64,000 nt of DNA, taken from positions 62,001-126,000 of the forward strand of contig NZ_FXUZ01000003.1 in assembly GCF_900183575.1 (NCBI RefSeq), read 5' to 3'. Within the stretch, counting starts at the first letter, position 1. Each line of letters opens with the position of its first letter. Both the position numbers and the translations under genes were made by a program. The notes under the pieces were generated by a model. It searched no databases and was not told the origin of the DNA. It saw only the letters and a list, made by a program, of their open reading frames with translations. Source of the DNA: Staphylococcus cornubiensis (GTDB lineage Bacteria > Bacillota > Bacilli > Staphylococcales > Staphylococcaceae). Positions 34,424-43,463 of the stretch are shown piece by piece.

Positions 34424-34556
34424 ACGATAACCCTCTTTTCTCTCCGTAATATATGTGTTTTTAATACCCTATCCCTCTCAACATCAAACGCGCTTCCTTG
34501 CGGGTCATGTCAATAGCTTAAGATATCAAAATGACGTTAAACAACGATAGCTTAAA

Positions 34557-34880
34557 TTAGTTTTTTTCTTTAGTATCAGACTTTTCTTTTGATTGTTCTG
34601 TCGATTTAGCATCTTTTTTAGATTCCGTTGCTTTCTTTTTGTCTTTGCTGCTCTTTTTCTTATCATCTGATGATTTTGCTTTATCAATAGAATTTTCAAG
34701 GTCTTTAATTTGATTATCTAATTTTTCGCTCTGTTCTTTTAACTTTTTATTTTCTTCTTGTAATTCTTTTTGTTCGTTTTCCAACGATTTAATTTCATTT
34801 TGCAGTTTTTCCTTTTCACTATTGCCACACCCTGATAACAAAAATACTGTACCAACCAGTGCGATAAGCTGTTTCTTCAT
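34557..34880 (-). CDS. Lipoprotein with a coiled-coil and a lysine-rich tail
   Basis: A 107-residue exported protein. The signal peptide MKKQLIALVGTVFLLSGCG ends in a lipobox LSGC, so Cys18 would be lipidated and the protein anchored to the outer face of the membrane. Residues 22-68 form a Glu/Lys heptad-type coiled coil (KEKLQNEIKSLENEQKEL and similar), followed by a Lys/Ser/Asp low-complexity tail. No enzyme domain is present; a spacer or scaffold role on the surface is inferred. A fair ribosome binding site (GAGA) precedes the ATG. Family unknown. Confidence 0.8.
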   Translation of the reverse strand: MKKQLIALVGTVFLLSGCGNSEKEKLQNEIKSLENEQKELQEENKKLKEQSEKLDNQIKDLENSIDKAKSSDDKKKSSKDKKKATESKKDAKSTEQSKEKSDTKEKN

Positions 34881-34949
34881 TATTATTTCTCTCCAATTAG
34901 AATGACTTACACTTTATTTTATCATGGTTTAAATAGATACGCATAATGC

Positions 34950-35405
34950 TTATGACTCTTCTAATGATTTTGACATAATATATTTTTCAACACGATAGCC
35001 TAACGCTTCATTCAGTTGAACCATCGCTTGATTAGATTGTTGTACGGTACCCATTAGTTGGCGTGCACCTTGCATTTTTGCCCATGTCTCAATCTGTTGT
35101 TTGAGTTCAGTAGCATAGCCCTGTTGTCGATATTCAGGCGCCACATATAAAGACTCAATTGTCACTTGAGCACTTGCTGGTTCGTAGTGCGCCCATGCAT
35201 AAGCAATCATACCGTTTTTCACATCTGTGACGACGCCAATCCAATCTCCCGCATGACGTAATCGGTGCGCAATCATTTCTTCATAAAGTGCAATTTCCAT
35301 TTGCGTCCCTTGTGTTTTTGTTAAAGTATCTGATTGCAACAGTTGAACGTGATGTTCTGCCACGCTATGAATATATTCTCTATCTTCGGGCGTGAGTAAA
35401 AACAT
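34950..35405 (-). CDS. GNAT family acetyltransferase
   Basis: A 151-residue single-domain GNAT enzyme. The acetyl-CoA binding motif A is seen as ESLYVAPEYRQQGYATELKQ near residue 85-105, and the terminal helix-strand MVQLNEALGYRVEK near residue 130 fits motif B. It has no clear relation to a defined substrate class. AAAGGAGATTG is just upstream of the ATG. It is divergent from the DUF1129 gene at 35498, sharing a 90-base promoter region. Confidence 0.82.
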   Translation of the reverse strand: MFLLTPEDREYIHSVAEHHVQLLQSDTLTKTQGTQMEIALYEEMIAHRLRHAGDWIGVVTDVKNGMIAYAWAHYEPASAQVTIESLYVAPEYRQQGYATELKQQIETWAKMQGARQLMGTVQQSNQAMVQLNEALGYRVEKYIMSKSLEES

Positions 35406-35497
35406 AACAATCTCCTTTCTTTTAGGATTGATTTATCGAATGAATATCGTCATAATAAGTACAGTTCACTATGATGATATGAGGAGGTGCTTGACCA

Positions 35498-36181
35498 ATG
35501 AAAACGACGAACGAACTCATGAAAGAAAATAATGTTAAATCGTTACGTCTCAATAATACGGATCGTCAAATCTTTGAAAGTTATATGACATACGTTCGTG
35601 CTGATATGCGGGTCAATGCACACGACTCCGAAAAAGTGCTACAACGTATTTTAGGTCATTTGCTCAAAGCTGAAAATAAAGGTCTTCATGCGATGGAATT
35701 TTTTGGTCATAATCCTAAAAAACATGCCATTCAAACAATTAAAGAGATGCCTAACCATACTTTTATGAATATTTGTCATTATATTTTACAACATATTGTC
35801 TTTTTATTAGGTGTATTCTGCTTCTTAAAAGGGTTCTTAGGATTTTTCATTAATGATACGCGTGTCTTTTTATATACCTTTCCGCTCACTTTTATTGCAG
35901 GTATTTTTGTCACTTTTTTATTCATTTGGTCTTGTTTCAAAATGATTCAACTTCAAGCTTTTGACTATTCACGTCTCGCTTGGTTGCTTGGATATGTCGT
36001 ACTTATGGCACTCATTGTATTGATTTTTATTATTTTCTTTTTTCCACAAAACTTTTTAGAATTTGGCCCTTATATACATATTAGTAATTGGGCATTTATT
36101 ATCGCTTCATTTGTCGTTGTGCCTATTGGTATGCTGAAATATAAAAATGATGACAATGCTAAAAGTGCTTCTTGGCGTTAA
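35498..36181 (+). CDS. DUF1129 family membrane protein
   Basis: Protein of 227 residues: a soluble N-terminal helical part (1-90, with LNNTDRQIFESYMTYVR and the HDSEKVLQRILGHLL motif typical of the family) followed by four membrane helices (roughly 92-112, 122-145, 155-178 and 190-212). The family has no known function. GGAGGTG stands ten bases before the ATG. It is monocistronic, ended by a terminator at 36203 that it shares with the convergent gene. Confidence 0.84.
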   Translation: MKTTNELMKENNVKSLRLNNTDRQIFESYMTYVRADMRVNAHDSEKVLQRILGHLLKAENKGLHAMEFFGHNPKKHAIQTIKEMPNHTFMNICHYILQHIVFLLGVFCFLKGFLGFFINDTRVFLYTFPLTFIAGIFVTFLFIWSCFKMIQLQAFDYSRLAWLLGYVVLMALIVLIFIIFFFPQNFLEFGPYIHISNWAFIIASFVVVPIGMLKYKNDDNAKSASWR

Positions 36182-36202
36182 TCCATCAATTTTAATATAC
36201 AA

Positions 36203-36260
36203 TTAAAAAAGTCGGGTCGATGAAAGTAACTGCTTACCTTTCATTTACCCGACTTATTTT
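36203..36260. terminator. Bidirectional terminator between DUF1129 and DUF456 genes
   Basis: AAGTCGGGT and ACCCGACTT form a 9-bp stem with further pairing (GAAAG/CTTTC) inside. A-runs on the left and T-runs on the right make it usable in both directions. Confidence 0.82.
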
Positions 36261-36277
36261 ATTTTATCAAGGTCCCT

Positions 36278-36775
36278 CTAATTGATGAGCAAAGCATCAA
36301 TGAAAAACCAAATGATCATGACAAACATGAGTACCGCTTGCATGACTGCGCTAGAGAAAAACGCGACAAGCGAACCAAAACTGGCCTTGACTGCTTGTGT
36401 GACATTTTTTGACTGCATCATTTCAACAATAATGACAGCGATAAACGGCACAACAATGACACCAAAAGGCGGGAGTACAAAGGCACCTACAAGCACACCA
36501 ATTAAAGCTGCCCACTCCCCTTTTTTCGTACCGCCGAATCGATTCACAAAATAGCGATTGAGCCATAAATCTGATACAAAAATAAAAATCGTTAGCACAA
36601 TCATCGCTGTCCAAAAAATCCATGATAACGTCGATCCATTAATGCCGAACTGATAAATTAAAAATCCAACCCATAATACAGGAATAGCTGGAATCACGGG
36701 CTTGATTAAACCTATAAATGCCAATACGAATGCTGCTAAAATGAGCAACCATAAAATAACATCTAAAATCACCAT
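36278..36775 (-). CDS. DUF456 family membrane protein
   Basis: A 165-residue membrane protein with about five helices. The stretch GLIKPVIPAIPVLWVGFLIYQFG (residues 22-44) and the glycine motif FGGTKKGEWAALIGVLVGAFVLPPFG (85-110) identify DUF456, a family of unknown function that has inner glycine-zipper repeats. It is 15 bases downstream of an MFS transporter gene on the same strand and likely forms an operon with it. AGAAGG precedes the ATG. Confidence 0.85.
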   Translation of the reverse strand: MVILDVILWLLILAAFVLAFIGLIKPVIPAIPVLWVGFLIYQFGINGSTLSWIFWTAMIVLTIFIFVSDLWLNRYFVNRFGGTKKGEWAALIGVLVGAFVLPPFGVIVVPFIAVIIVEMMQSKNVTQAVKASFGSLVAFFSSAVMQAVLMFVMIIWFFIDALLIN

Positions 36776-36790
36776 TTGCCTTCTCCTTAT

Positions 36791-37996
36791 TTACACAGTT
36801 TGTACTTTTTTTCTACTTTTCTTAGTAAATAAAATTAACACAAATCCACATGCCAGTGATAGCGCAGAAATGTAAAATACATTACCTAAACCAACCCAAT
36901 GACTCATTGCGCCACCTAATAAATTCCCTAATAATTGACCGATAACCATAGCATTAGCGAACAACGTCGACGCATAACCTGGATATTGCGGTAGAACATC
37001 TTGGAAATAACTAATCCCTATACCGAGTAATACAGCTAAAAAGGCTGCTAGTAACACCTGTCCGACAAGCATCATGTGGACGCTTTCAAATATTCCGATA
37101 CTACCAAAAAATAAACTACCACAAACTGCTGCAATAGCTAATAACGTACGTGTCTCTACTTTGCTTGCAACCATGCCTAGAATAATCATAAACGGCACTT
37201 CCAAACCAGCACACAAACTCGCAAGATGACCGACATACTTTTCTTCTTCATGCAAATATTGTGTCACAAAAAGCGGCATATTGAGGGTATACATCCACTG
37301 ACCGATATGTAATAACACAAAAGCAACGAATGGGATAATTAAATAGCGATGTTTCAACATAGAAGGTGCATCTTGTTCAGTTGTCGCACTATCACGTACA
37401 GGCTTTTTCGCTTTCACATCTTTAAAAAAGAAAACTTGAAGAAGTAGTGTCGTCAAAATAATTGCGACAGTCCCACCAAACAAACCACTATAGCCCCAAG
37501 ATTGGTTTAAAATATTCCCCACTAACGGGCCAAATAGGAAACCAAATGAAAACATGGAACGTAATACAGAATTGGCAAATACCGCTCGACTACTTGACGT
37601 GGATTGATTAATAGATTCCCTTGCAGAAGCATAAAGTTGAGGCATAGCCGGAGCGAATAACCCTTGAAAAATAGCATACAAAATAATGAATAACACGACC
37701 GAATGAACAAAAAAAGGTAACGTAAAACTGATAGCTCCCATAAATAAACCTGCAATAATAATCACTTTTCGATTAATGGCGTGAGTATCCGAAAAACGCG
37801 CGACAATACTGTTCATTGTAAATTGACTAATGGCTGCCAATGCCAATAACAACCCAAACTGATTGGTCGTCATCCCTAGCTGATTGGTCGCAAACAAGAC
37901 AAAAAATGGGACTGTAATCGCAATGCCCATCCCAATCAGCATCATATTCACAATAAATAACTTATAATTTTTAATCGTTAATAATTCACGAAACAT
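36791..37996 (-). CDS. MFS transporter, sugar-efflux type
   Basis: Twelve-helix permease of 401 residues. Seen: ARFSDTHAINRKVII, corresponding to motif A after helix 2, and GFLFGPLVGNILNQSWGYSG in helix 5 as motif C of exporters. The overall pattern resembles the sugar efflux transporters (SetA/SotB-like), but the substrate cannot be told. AGGGAG stands upstream of the ATG. Together with the DUF456 gene it forms a minus-strand unit that begins 85 bases below the LysR regulator gene, which may control it. Confidence 0.8.
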   Translation of the reverse strand: MFRELLTIKNYKLFIVNMMLIGMGIAITVPFFVLFATNQLGMTTNQFGLLLALAAISQFTMNSIVARFSDTHAINRKVIIIAGLFMGAISFTLPFFVHSVVLFIILYAIFQGLFAPAMPQLYASARESINQSTSSSRAVFANSVLRSMFSFGFLFGPLVGNILNQSWGYSGLFGGTVAIILTTLLLQVFFFKDVKAKKPVRDSATTEQDAPSMLKHRYLIIPFVAFVLLHIGQWMYTLNMPLFVTQYLHEEEKYVGHLASLCAGLEVPFMIILGMVASKVETRTLLAIAAVCGSLFFGSIGIFESVHMMLVGQVLLAAFLAVLLGIGISYFQDVLPQYPGYASTLFANAMVIGQLLGNLLGGAMSHWVGLGNVFYISALSLACGFVLILFTKKSRKKVQTV

Positions 37997-38081
37997 GTGT
38001 GTTCTCCCTTTTTAAATACTTCAAAATGTTGATATTGAATAGCATGATGCTGCTCTCTCTTTTTCTATACATCACATGTCT

Positions 38082-38951
38082 TTATTCGATATCTTCAATG
38101 TGCAAATAAGTCTTAAACACATTGATAAATGAACTGACTTGAGGTAACTGTACCATACTCATGTCATAACTTAAATATGTAGAACGCACTAAAGATTGTT
38201 CTTCTACATCAACTTTTAACATTGCAAATTGAGATGTATCTAAGTCTTTCACCATAATCTCCGGCAAAATCGTCACCCCTACACCGCTCAACAACAGCGC
38301 TTTACACGTCGCAACTTGGTCTACTTTAATACGCGCATGATAGTCTTGTGACATATGCTGTTGATACCACGTCTTAATTTGATTAATATAAACGGGATCC
38401 GCTTGAAATTCAATAAAGGGCAACTTATGTAATTCAGCTTCTTTATTTTTAGGGTAAATAAAATAATGTTGGTCATCCATCAAATGATCGTTGTGCATAT
38501 TTAATAATTGATTACCTCTCACAATCATAATATGGTAATCGTTATGATTTGCTTTAATATGTTCACTTGAGCCAACTTGTAATTGAATTTCAACATTCGG
38601 AAACTCTGCAGTGTAACGACTGAGCACTTCTGGTAACACGGTTTGGCCGACTAATGATGAACAACCAATCGACAGCGTTCCATTAATCGCGCCAACATGA
38701 GCCTTAATTTTGTCTTGGAATAGGCGTTCTTGTTTCAACATCGACTTCGCGTGCGCAATAACCATCGCACCTTCTGTCGTTGTAATCAACTGTTTTTTCG
38801 TACGTATAAAAATGTCTACACCAAAATGACGTTCAATCGATTTCAAACGTTGTGTGACAGCAGGTTGTGAAATATAAAGACGTTCAGCCGCTTTTCTCAG
38901 TGTGCGTGTTTCATCTAAAGTAATTAATAACCGATAATCATCAATTTTCAT
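38082..38951 (-). CDS. LysR-type transcriptional regulator
   Basis: A 289-residue regulator. The N-terminal winged helix reads TLRKAAERLYISQPAVTQRLKSIE (residues 16-39, recognisable by AAERLYISQPAVT), and the C-terminal effector domain is of the periplasmic-binding type (GTLSIGCSSLVGQTVLPE, SGVGVTILPE). GGAGGC lies before the ATG. It is on the same strand as the MFS transporter gene downstream; LysR proteins usually regulate neighbouring genes, so that pair is the first candidate target. The ligand is unknown. Confidence 0.87.
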   Translation of the reverse strand: MKIDDYRLLITLDETRTLRKAAERLYISQPAVTQRLKSIERHFGVDIFIRTKKQLITTTEGAMVIAHAKSMLKQERLFQDKIKAHVGAINGTLSIGCSSLVGQTVLPEVLSRYTAEFPNVEIQLQVGSSEHIKANHNDYHIMIVRGNQLLNMHNDHLMDDQHYFIYPKNKEAELHKLPFIEFQADPVYINQIKTWYQQHMSQDYHARIKVDQVATCKALLLSGVGVTILPEIMVKDLDTSQFAMLKVDVEEQSLVRSTYLSYDMSMVQLPQVSSFINVFKTYLHIEDIE

Positions 38952-38965
38952 CGTACAGCCTCCTC

Positions 38966-39006
38966 AAAAATAAAAGAAACACTAGACAAGATATTTGTCC
39001 AGTGTG
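38966..39006 (-). terminator. Terminator of the DUF402 gene
   Basis: On the minus strand ACACTGGACAA pairs with TTGTCTAGTGT across ATATC, followed by TTCTTTTATTTT, 35 bases after the stop codon. Confidence 0.82.
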
Positions 39007-39039
39007 CAGAAACCCTTTCACAGCACACGGTGGCGGTTG

Positions 39040-39636
39040 TTACGGTGTGTGAAAACCATCTCTTTTTGATTCCTCAAACTGTTTGTACTTTTCTCGCTTA
39101 TGGTATTTGCGATTAATTTTGTGATAACAATACATTGCTTTCTTTTCAATACTTTCAAAATCTTCGTCAATTTGTATCATCAATTGATGTGCAATGACAT
39201 AAGCTTCATGATATTGCTTTCGCGTAATTTGGTTCGATTTCAATGCACGCTCTAAGTCTTCTTGGTCTACAAGTTCATATTGGCCATCTGGTAAAGCAAG
39301 CACATCTAAACATAAATCAATCGTACGTGCCTTGCCTTTTTGCGTAATATTTTTTAAATTTATATCAAAATAGTATTGTAAAGGTTGTCCTTTGTCATTG
39401 AACATTACTGTCATGCTGTAACGCTTTTTCTCTGGCAGGATTTGTAGCCATTGATAGCCATCGTCAGCTACTACCATTCGTTGATTTACAACAGTCACCT
39501 CTAAAGGATCTCTCACCTTTTTGATTGAAATTAAACCTATTATGCCTTTAAATTTATTATTATTGACTTTAACTTCGATATAATCATGGTCTAAGAGGCG
39601 ACGCCAGTGACGTTTATCAATATATTTCACTTTCAC
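39040..39636 (-). CDS. DUF402 family protein (nucleoside di/triphosphate phosphatase-like)
   Basis: About 198 residues. The segment YYFDINLKNITQKGKARTIDLCLDVL (around residues 105-130), with its conserved Asp residues (YFDIN, DLCLD, LPDG), is the DUF402/Ntdp active site; related staphylococcal proteins hydrolyse nucleoside tri- and diphosphates. I start at GTG 39636 (MKVKYIDKRHWRR) because GGGAG stands nine bases before it; the frame extends to 39696 with another ATG at 39660. It is monocistronic with its own terminator, next to a repeat-bearing gap. Confidence 0.82.
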   Translation of the reverse strand: MKVKYIDKRHWRRLLDHDYIEVKVNNNKFKGIIGLISIKKVRDPLEVTVVNQRMVVADDGYQWLQILPEKKRYSMTVMFNDKGQPLQYYFDINLKNITQKGKARTIDLCLDVLALPDGQYELVDQEDLERALKSNQITRKQYHEAYVIAHQLMIQIDEDFESIEKKAMYCYHKINRKYHKREKYKQFEESKRDGFHTP

Positions 39637-39956
39637 AGCCACCAACTCCCTTTTTTTCATTATATATAAATCGAAGTAGGATGTCACTTGTTGCATCTAT
39701 ACTATCATATAAAATACTGTTCATTCAGAGACATACATAAGCCAAAACATGATGTCATCGCACTCGAACACTGCTTTTTCACTCAAACCATTCGTTATAT
39801 TTCAATACATTTATGACTATTGAATGGACATGTCAATCAAGCCAAATTGAGTTGAGGCAAGTCCCCTGGGAACGCGTAGCCCGAATCTCTCTCATTTAAT
39901 AGACATCATACTTTTTGCTTTCGCATTTTCATGTTTTATGAGTCAGTGGTGTTTTA

Positions 39957-40100
39957 GAATTGCTTGAACCATCCGAGACTCTTGAGGGATGAGCTGATTC
40001 GGAAAATCCACCAACGCTTCTACTATGTTACTTTAAAATCTAGCGTTGGTTAGTTGAAGAATCAGCCCCTAAGAAAGCGAGTGATGGTTCAGCAATCTCT
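39957..40100. repeat. Intergenic repeat family 2, copy C (144 bp, foldable)
   Basis: The copy shares its core and layout with 59711-59853. Its outer ends pair (TTGCTTGAACCATC with GATGGTTCAGCAA), an inner pair is GCTGATTC/GAATCAGC, and the centre is the stem CCAACGCT/AGCGTTGG (40011-40018 with 40042-40049). The whole element therefore forms one long interrupted hairpin. No open frame with a ribosome binding site is inside. A weaker fragment resembling the element's 3' end lies about 100 bases to the left (39857-39892). Confidence 0.72.
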
Positions 40101-40145
40101 CAATGGCAAAACTTATGACACATCCCCCACTATAAATTGTGAAAA

Positions 40146-40186
40146 CAAAAAAGACCGATAAGATACCAACATCTCATCAGCCTTTC
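40146..40186 (-). terminator. Terminator after the DUF985 gene
   Basis: On the minus strand AAGGCTGAT pairs with ATCGGTCTT, followed by TTTTTGTTTTC, directly after the stop codon at 40195. Confidence 0.72.
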
Positions 40187-40194
40187 AAATCAAC

Positions 40195-40677
40195 CTATTC
40201 ATCCACCGAAACCTTCGCATACTTCCGAATAATTGCTTCATGCTCAGGATACCATGACAACAGCTCTTCTTGTGTAAACAACTCAAAATGCTCAAACTGA
40301 AACGCAGGTTGCACCATACAACCGACAACCGCGAATGCATTTTCACGTTCGATAGATGATGCAAATATCGTTCCTTTTGGCACAACATATTGCAACACAT
40401 CGCCATCTGCTACATTAGGGCCTAATTGCACTGCACGATACGTATGATCCGGATAAATCATATGAATTGTCAGCGTCTCACCGGCATGATAATACCAAAT
40501 CTCATCTGCATCAATACGATGAAAATGTGAAATATTATTATCCTCCAGTAGAAAATAAATGCTAGAATAATGCGGTCTTTCATTCGTCGTATCCGGACTT
40601 AAAATGGTTTGGCGATAATAGCCCCCTTCTGGATGAGGGGTTAAATCTAAATGGCGCACCCATTCTTGTGCTTCCAT
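40195..40677 (-). CDS. DUF985 cupin-fold protein
   Basis: A single cupin of 160 residues. The family pattern is seen as LTPHPEGGYYRQT near residue 15 and the metal-binding cupin stretch NNISHFHRIDADEIWYYHAGE near residue 55, with His, His and Glu ligands; CMVQPAFQFEHFEL follows near residue 130. Function unknown; cupins of this group (YML079-like) bind small ligands. TTGGAGG lies nine bases before the ATG at 40677, and I reject the ATG five codons upstream. It begins 18 bases after the stop codon of the yebC gene on the same strand and is likely cotranscribed. Confidence 0.85.
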   Translation of the reverse strand: MEAQEWVRHLDLTPHPEGGYYRQTILSPDTTNERPHYSSIYFLLEDNNISHFHRIDADEIWYYHAGETLTIHMIYPDHTYRAVQLGPNVADGDVLQYVVPKGTIFASSIERENAFAVVGCMVQPAFQFEHFELFTQEELLSWYPEHEAIIRKYAKVSVDE

Positions 40678-40695
40678 GACATTGACCTCCAATGA

Positions 40696-41412
40696 TTATG
40701 CAAGTTCTACATTATGATAAACGTGTTGAACGTCTTCTAATTCTTCTAATACATCGATTAATTTTTCGAACGTTTCTTGATCTTCTGCTGAAAGTTGGAC
40801 TTCTGTTTGTGGTAACATTTCAAGTTCGGCTACTTCAAATGATGTCACACCTAATTGTGCTAACGCTTTTTGTACAGTCGCAAACTGATCAGGTTCAGCG
40901 TACACAATTGTTAAACCGCCCTCTTCTGTCACGTCACGAACGTCAATATCATTTTCCATTAAAGCTTCGAGTACTGTATCAGCATCAAAACCTTCGAATG
41001 CAAATGTAGCGGTATGGTCAAACATATAAGCAACTGAGCCAGACACGCCCATATTTCCTCCGTTTTTACCAAAAGCTGCTCTTACGTCAGAAGCTGTACG
41101 ATTGACGTTGTTCGTTAAGGCATCCACAATCACCATAGAACCACTTGGACCGAAACCTTCGTAACGGAGTGAATCGAAGTCTTCTTCGCCGCCACCTTTC
41201 GCTTTTTCAATCGCTCTATCAATAATATGGTTGGGTACAGAATAAGTTTTTGCGCGTTCAAGGACAAATTTTAATTGTTGGTTTGATTCAGGGTCTGGTT
41301 CACCCGATTTCGCTGCTACATAAATCTCTTTACCAAATTTAGCGTAAATTCGACTTGTGTTTTTATCTTTTTGCGCTTTCTTTTCTTTAATATTATTCCA
41401 TTTACGTCCCAT
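40696..41412 (-). CDS. YebC/PmpR family transcription or translation factor
   Basis: A 238-residue cytoplasmic protein with the family's N-terminal signature [20 protein letters not shown] (residues 1-20), and [22 protein letters not shown] near residue 80 and [11 protein letters not shown] after it. Members bind DNA as regulators or assist ribosomes at polyproline stretches. Start at 41412, the ATG of MGRK; an upstream in-frame ATG three codons earlier is not family-like. The gene lies between the DUF985 cupin and the thi operon but is separated from the latter by 75 bases. Confidence 0.93.
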   Translation of the reverse strand: MGRKWNNIKEKKAQKDKNTSRIYAKFGKEIYVAAKSGEPDPESNQQLKFVLERAKTYSVPNHIIDRAIEKAKGGGEEDFDSLRYEGFGPSGSMVIVDALTNNVNRTASDVRAAFGKNGGNMGVSGSVAYMFDHTATFAFEGFDADTVLEALMENDIDVRDVTEEGGLTIVYAEPDQFATVQKALAQLGVTSFEVAELEMLPQTEVQLSAEDQETFEKLIDVLEELEDVQHVYHNVELA

Positions 41413-41487
41413 GACTTCCATCTCGCTTTCAAATACTTTTTTGAGTACCCTTTATTATACATGTAAAATTTAGGCGATGGCAACATT

Positions 41488-42492
41488 CTAAATATGAATC
41501 AGTTGTTCGAACACTTGTCGAACGATGGATTGTGCAGTTTCAATATCTGACGCGCCATAAACTAATACACGTCCATCTTGATACAGCGTTAATTCATACG
41601 TTTGAAACTGAAGTCTTTTAACAAAAGCATTATCGATTAAAACCGTTACCTCTTTACGTATTGACGCTTCGAATTGTTCTCGGGATAACCTGAACTGATA
41701 CACACCGCCACATAGTAATTGCGTAGACTTGAGCTGTTTATTTTGTAGACGCCTGTATTGTTGCTGAGCACAGACCGGACAATTCTCTTCCTTAAGACTT
41801 TGAATCGATAGTTTTTTCACTTTACCTTGATAAATATCCGTTGTCGTCATCTGGTACGAAAAATCGCCGTGCATCAGATAATAAAAAACTTCTGCCACGA
41901 CAAAACTACTCGCTAGATGCACAGCGGGTGGCAAGACGCCGTTAAGATCACAACTTTCCATCGTTTCTGGTACATCTGGCATGACGCAATGTAAACACGG
42001 ACCATCATGACTAATCGGAAAGACGCTCAATTGACTACCTACAACAGCACCATAAATGTACGGAATGTTCAATTTACGCGTCGCTTCATTGACTAAATAA
42101 CGTGTTTCAAAACGATCGAGTCCATCGAGTACCATGTCAGGTTGTAATTCTTCAAGGATGCCTTCAATGTTTCGTGCTGTCACTTCTTCGTACAACGGTT
42201 CAATGGTCACTTCATGATTCATCATGGCAAGGCGTTCTTTAAGCGCAAAAACTTTTGGCTTCATCACTTCAGCATCTGCTTCAATATAGCCACTTTGCCG
42301 GTGTAAATTGGACAAATGAACGACATCTTTATCAACAATGGTCAATTTGCCGACACCACTTCTCACCAGTTGTTCTGCAATACCACTTCCCAAAGCGCCA
42401 ACACCTATGATCAATACATGTAATTGCTGTAATTGATGTTGGCCAGATGTCCCAAAATGTTGGAAGCGCATTTGTCTATGATAACGTTCCAT
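41488..42492 (-). CDS. thiF: Adenylyltransferase for the sulfur carrier ThiS
   Basis: An E1-like enzyme of 334 residues of the ThiF/MoeB family. It adenylates the C-terminal glycine of ThiS with ATP so sulfur can be added. Seen: the ATP-binding IIGVGALGSGIAEQLVRSG near residue 30, the substrate loop LSNLHRQSGY, catalytic Asp in VLDGLDRFETR, and a zinc site from CLHC and CPVC. A C-terminal extension of about 90 residues (rather than a rhodanese domain) completes the protein. The ATG shares one base with the thiG stop (TAATG). Confusion with MoeB is unlikely in this operon. Confidence 0.9.
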   Translation of the reverse strand: MERYHRQMRFQHFGTSGQHQLQQLHVLIIGVGALGSGIAEQLVRSGVGKLTIVDKDVVHLSNLHRQSGYIEADAEVMKPKVFALKERLAMMNHEVTIEPLYEEVTARNIEGILEELQPDMVLDGLDRFETRYLVNEATRKLNIPYIYGAVVGSQLSVFPISHDGPCLHCVMPDVPETMESCDLNGVLPPAVHLASSFVVAEVFYYLMHGDFSYQMTTTDIYQGKVKKLSIQSLKEENCPVCAQQQYRRLQNKQLKSTQLLCGGVYQFRLSREQFEASIRKEVTVLIDNAFVKRLQFQTYELTLYQDGRVLVYGASDIETAQSIVRQVFEQLIHI

Positions 42493-43259
42493 TATAAAAA
42501 GCCTAGCCCCTCTGATGGACTTGATTGAACTGCATTATAACGAATCGGAATACGCCCTGCTTCATAGCTCAGACGCCCCGCTTCAATGCCTTTTTTCATC
42601 GCTTCAGCCATTTTAACTGGGTCTTGTGCACGTGAAACTGCTGAGTTGAGCAATATCGCATCTGCACCAAGTTCCATCGCTTCCGCACAGTCTTTTGCCG
42701 AACCAATGCCTGCATCAACAATAACGGGTACCTCACACTTTTCAATTATATAACGGAGGTTCAATGGATTTGTAATGCCACGTCCTGTACCAATAGGAGA
42801 AGCAAGTGGCATCACAGCATGCACGCCTAAACTTTCTAGTCGCTTAGCTAACACGACATCATCTGAAATGTATGGGCAAACAATATAACCCTTTTCTAAT
42901 AAAATTTCACACGCTTTGTACGTTTCAAGTGGGTCTGGAAGTAATGTATCATCATCACCAATCACTTCGACCTTAATCATGTCACATACGCCAGCTTCAC
43001 GCGCTAATTCAGCAATACGCACAGCTTCTTCTGCTGTTTTTGCTCCTGCTGTATTAGGAAATGTCGTAAACTTTGATAAATCGACATTCGCTAGGGGATT
43101 CGGTAAATTTCTGTCATATAAACTCATACGTCGCACCGCAAATGTGAGTACTTCCGTTTCTGATGCTTCAATAGCTTTAGATTGAATGGCTTCGTTTTCA
43201 AATTTGCCTGTCCCTAAAAATAATCTCGAATTGAATGTTAAATTCCCAATTTTAAACAT
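42492..43259 (-). CDS. thiG: Thiazole synthase
   Basis: TIM-barrel enzyme of 255 residues that assembles the thiazole ring of thiamine from 1-deoxy-xylulose 5-phosphate, dehydroglycine and ThiS-thiocarboxylate. The lysine that forms the Schiff base is in [10 protein letters not shown] (about residue 96), and [33 protein letters not shown] (about 185-215, phosphate-binding end) is family-specific. The start overlaps nothing; its AGGAGG lies at the end of thiS. Third gene in tenI-thiS-thiG-thiF. It needs dehydroglycine from a ThiO or ThiH enzyme, neither of which is encoded here. Confidence 0.95.
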   Translation of the reverse strand: MFKIGNLTFNSRLFLGTGKFENEAIQSKAIEASETEVLTFAVRRMSLYDRNLPNPLANVDLSKFTTFPNTAGAKTAEEAVRIAELAREAGVCDMIKVEVIGDDDTLLPDPLETYKACEILLEKGYIVCPYISDDVVLAKRLESLGVHAVMPLASPIGTGRGITNPLNLRYIIEKCEVPVIVDAGIGSAKDCAEAMELGADAILLNSAVSRAQDPVKMAEAMKKGIEAGRLSYEAGRIPIRYNAVQSSPSEGLGFL

Positions 43260-43262
43260 CTG

Positions 43263-43463
43263 TTAACCGCCTCCTACAAATTCTAACAATTCTAATTGAT
43301 CTGCTTGTCGTACTTCCGTTGTCGACCACTTCGAACGTTTAACAACTTCTGCGTTGCGTTCGACAGCCATCCGTTTCGCTTCAATACCGAAATGGTCTAA
43401 AATGTCTTGCACAGTCGTTCCTTCTTCAAATTGTTGTTTTTCTCCATTTACAAAAACTTCCAT
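43263..43463 (-). CDS. thiS: Sulfur carrier protein ThiS
   Basis: A ubiquitin-like protein of 66 residues that ends in the required Gly-Gly (LLEFVGGG) for thiocarboxylation. The N-terminal beta-grasp strand reads MEVFVNGEKQQFEEG. It carries sulfur to ThiG for thiazole synthesis. It follows the stop codon of tenI directly (43463/43464), and its GAAGGTG is inside the end of tenI. Length and C-terminus are standard for ThiS. Confidence 0.94.
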   Translation of the reverse strand: MEVFVNGEKQQFEEGTTVQDILDHFGIEAKRMAVERNAEVVKRSKWSTTEVRQADQLELLEFVGGG

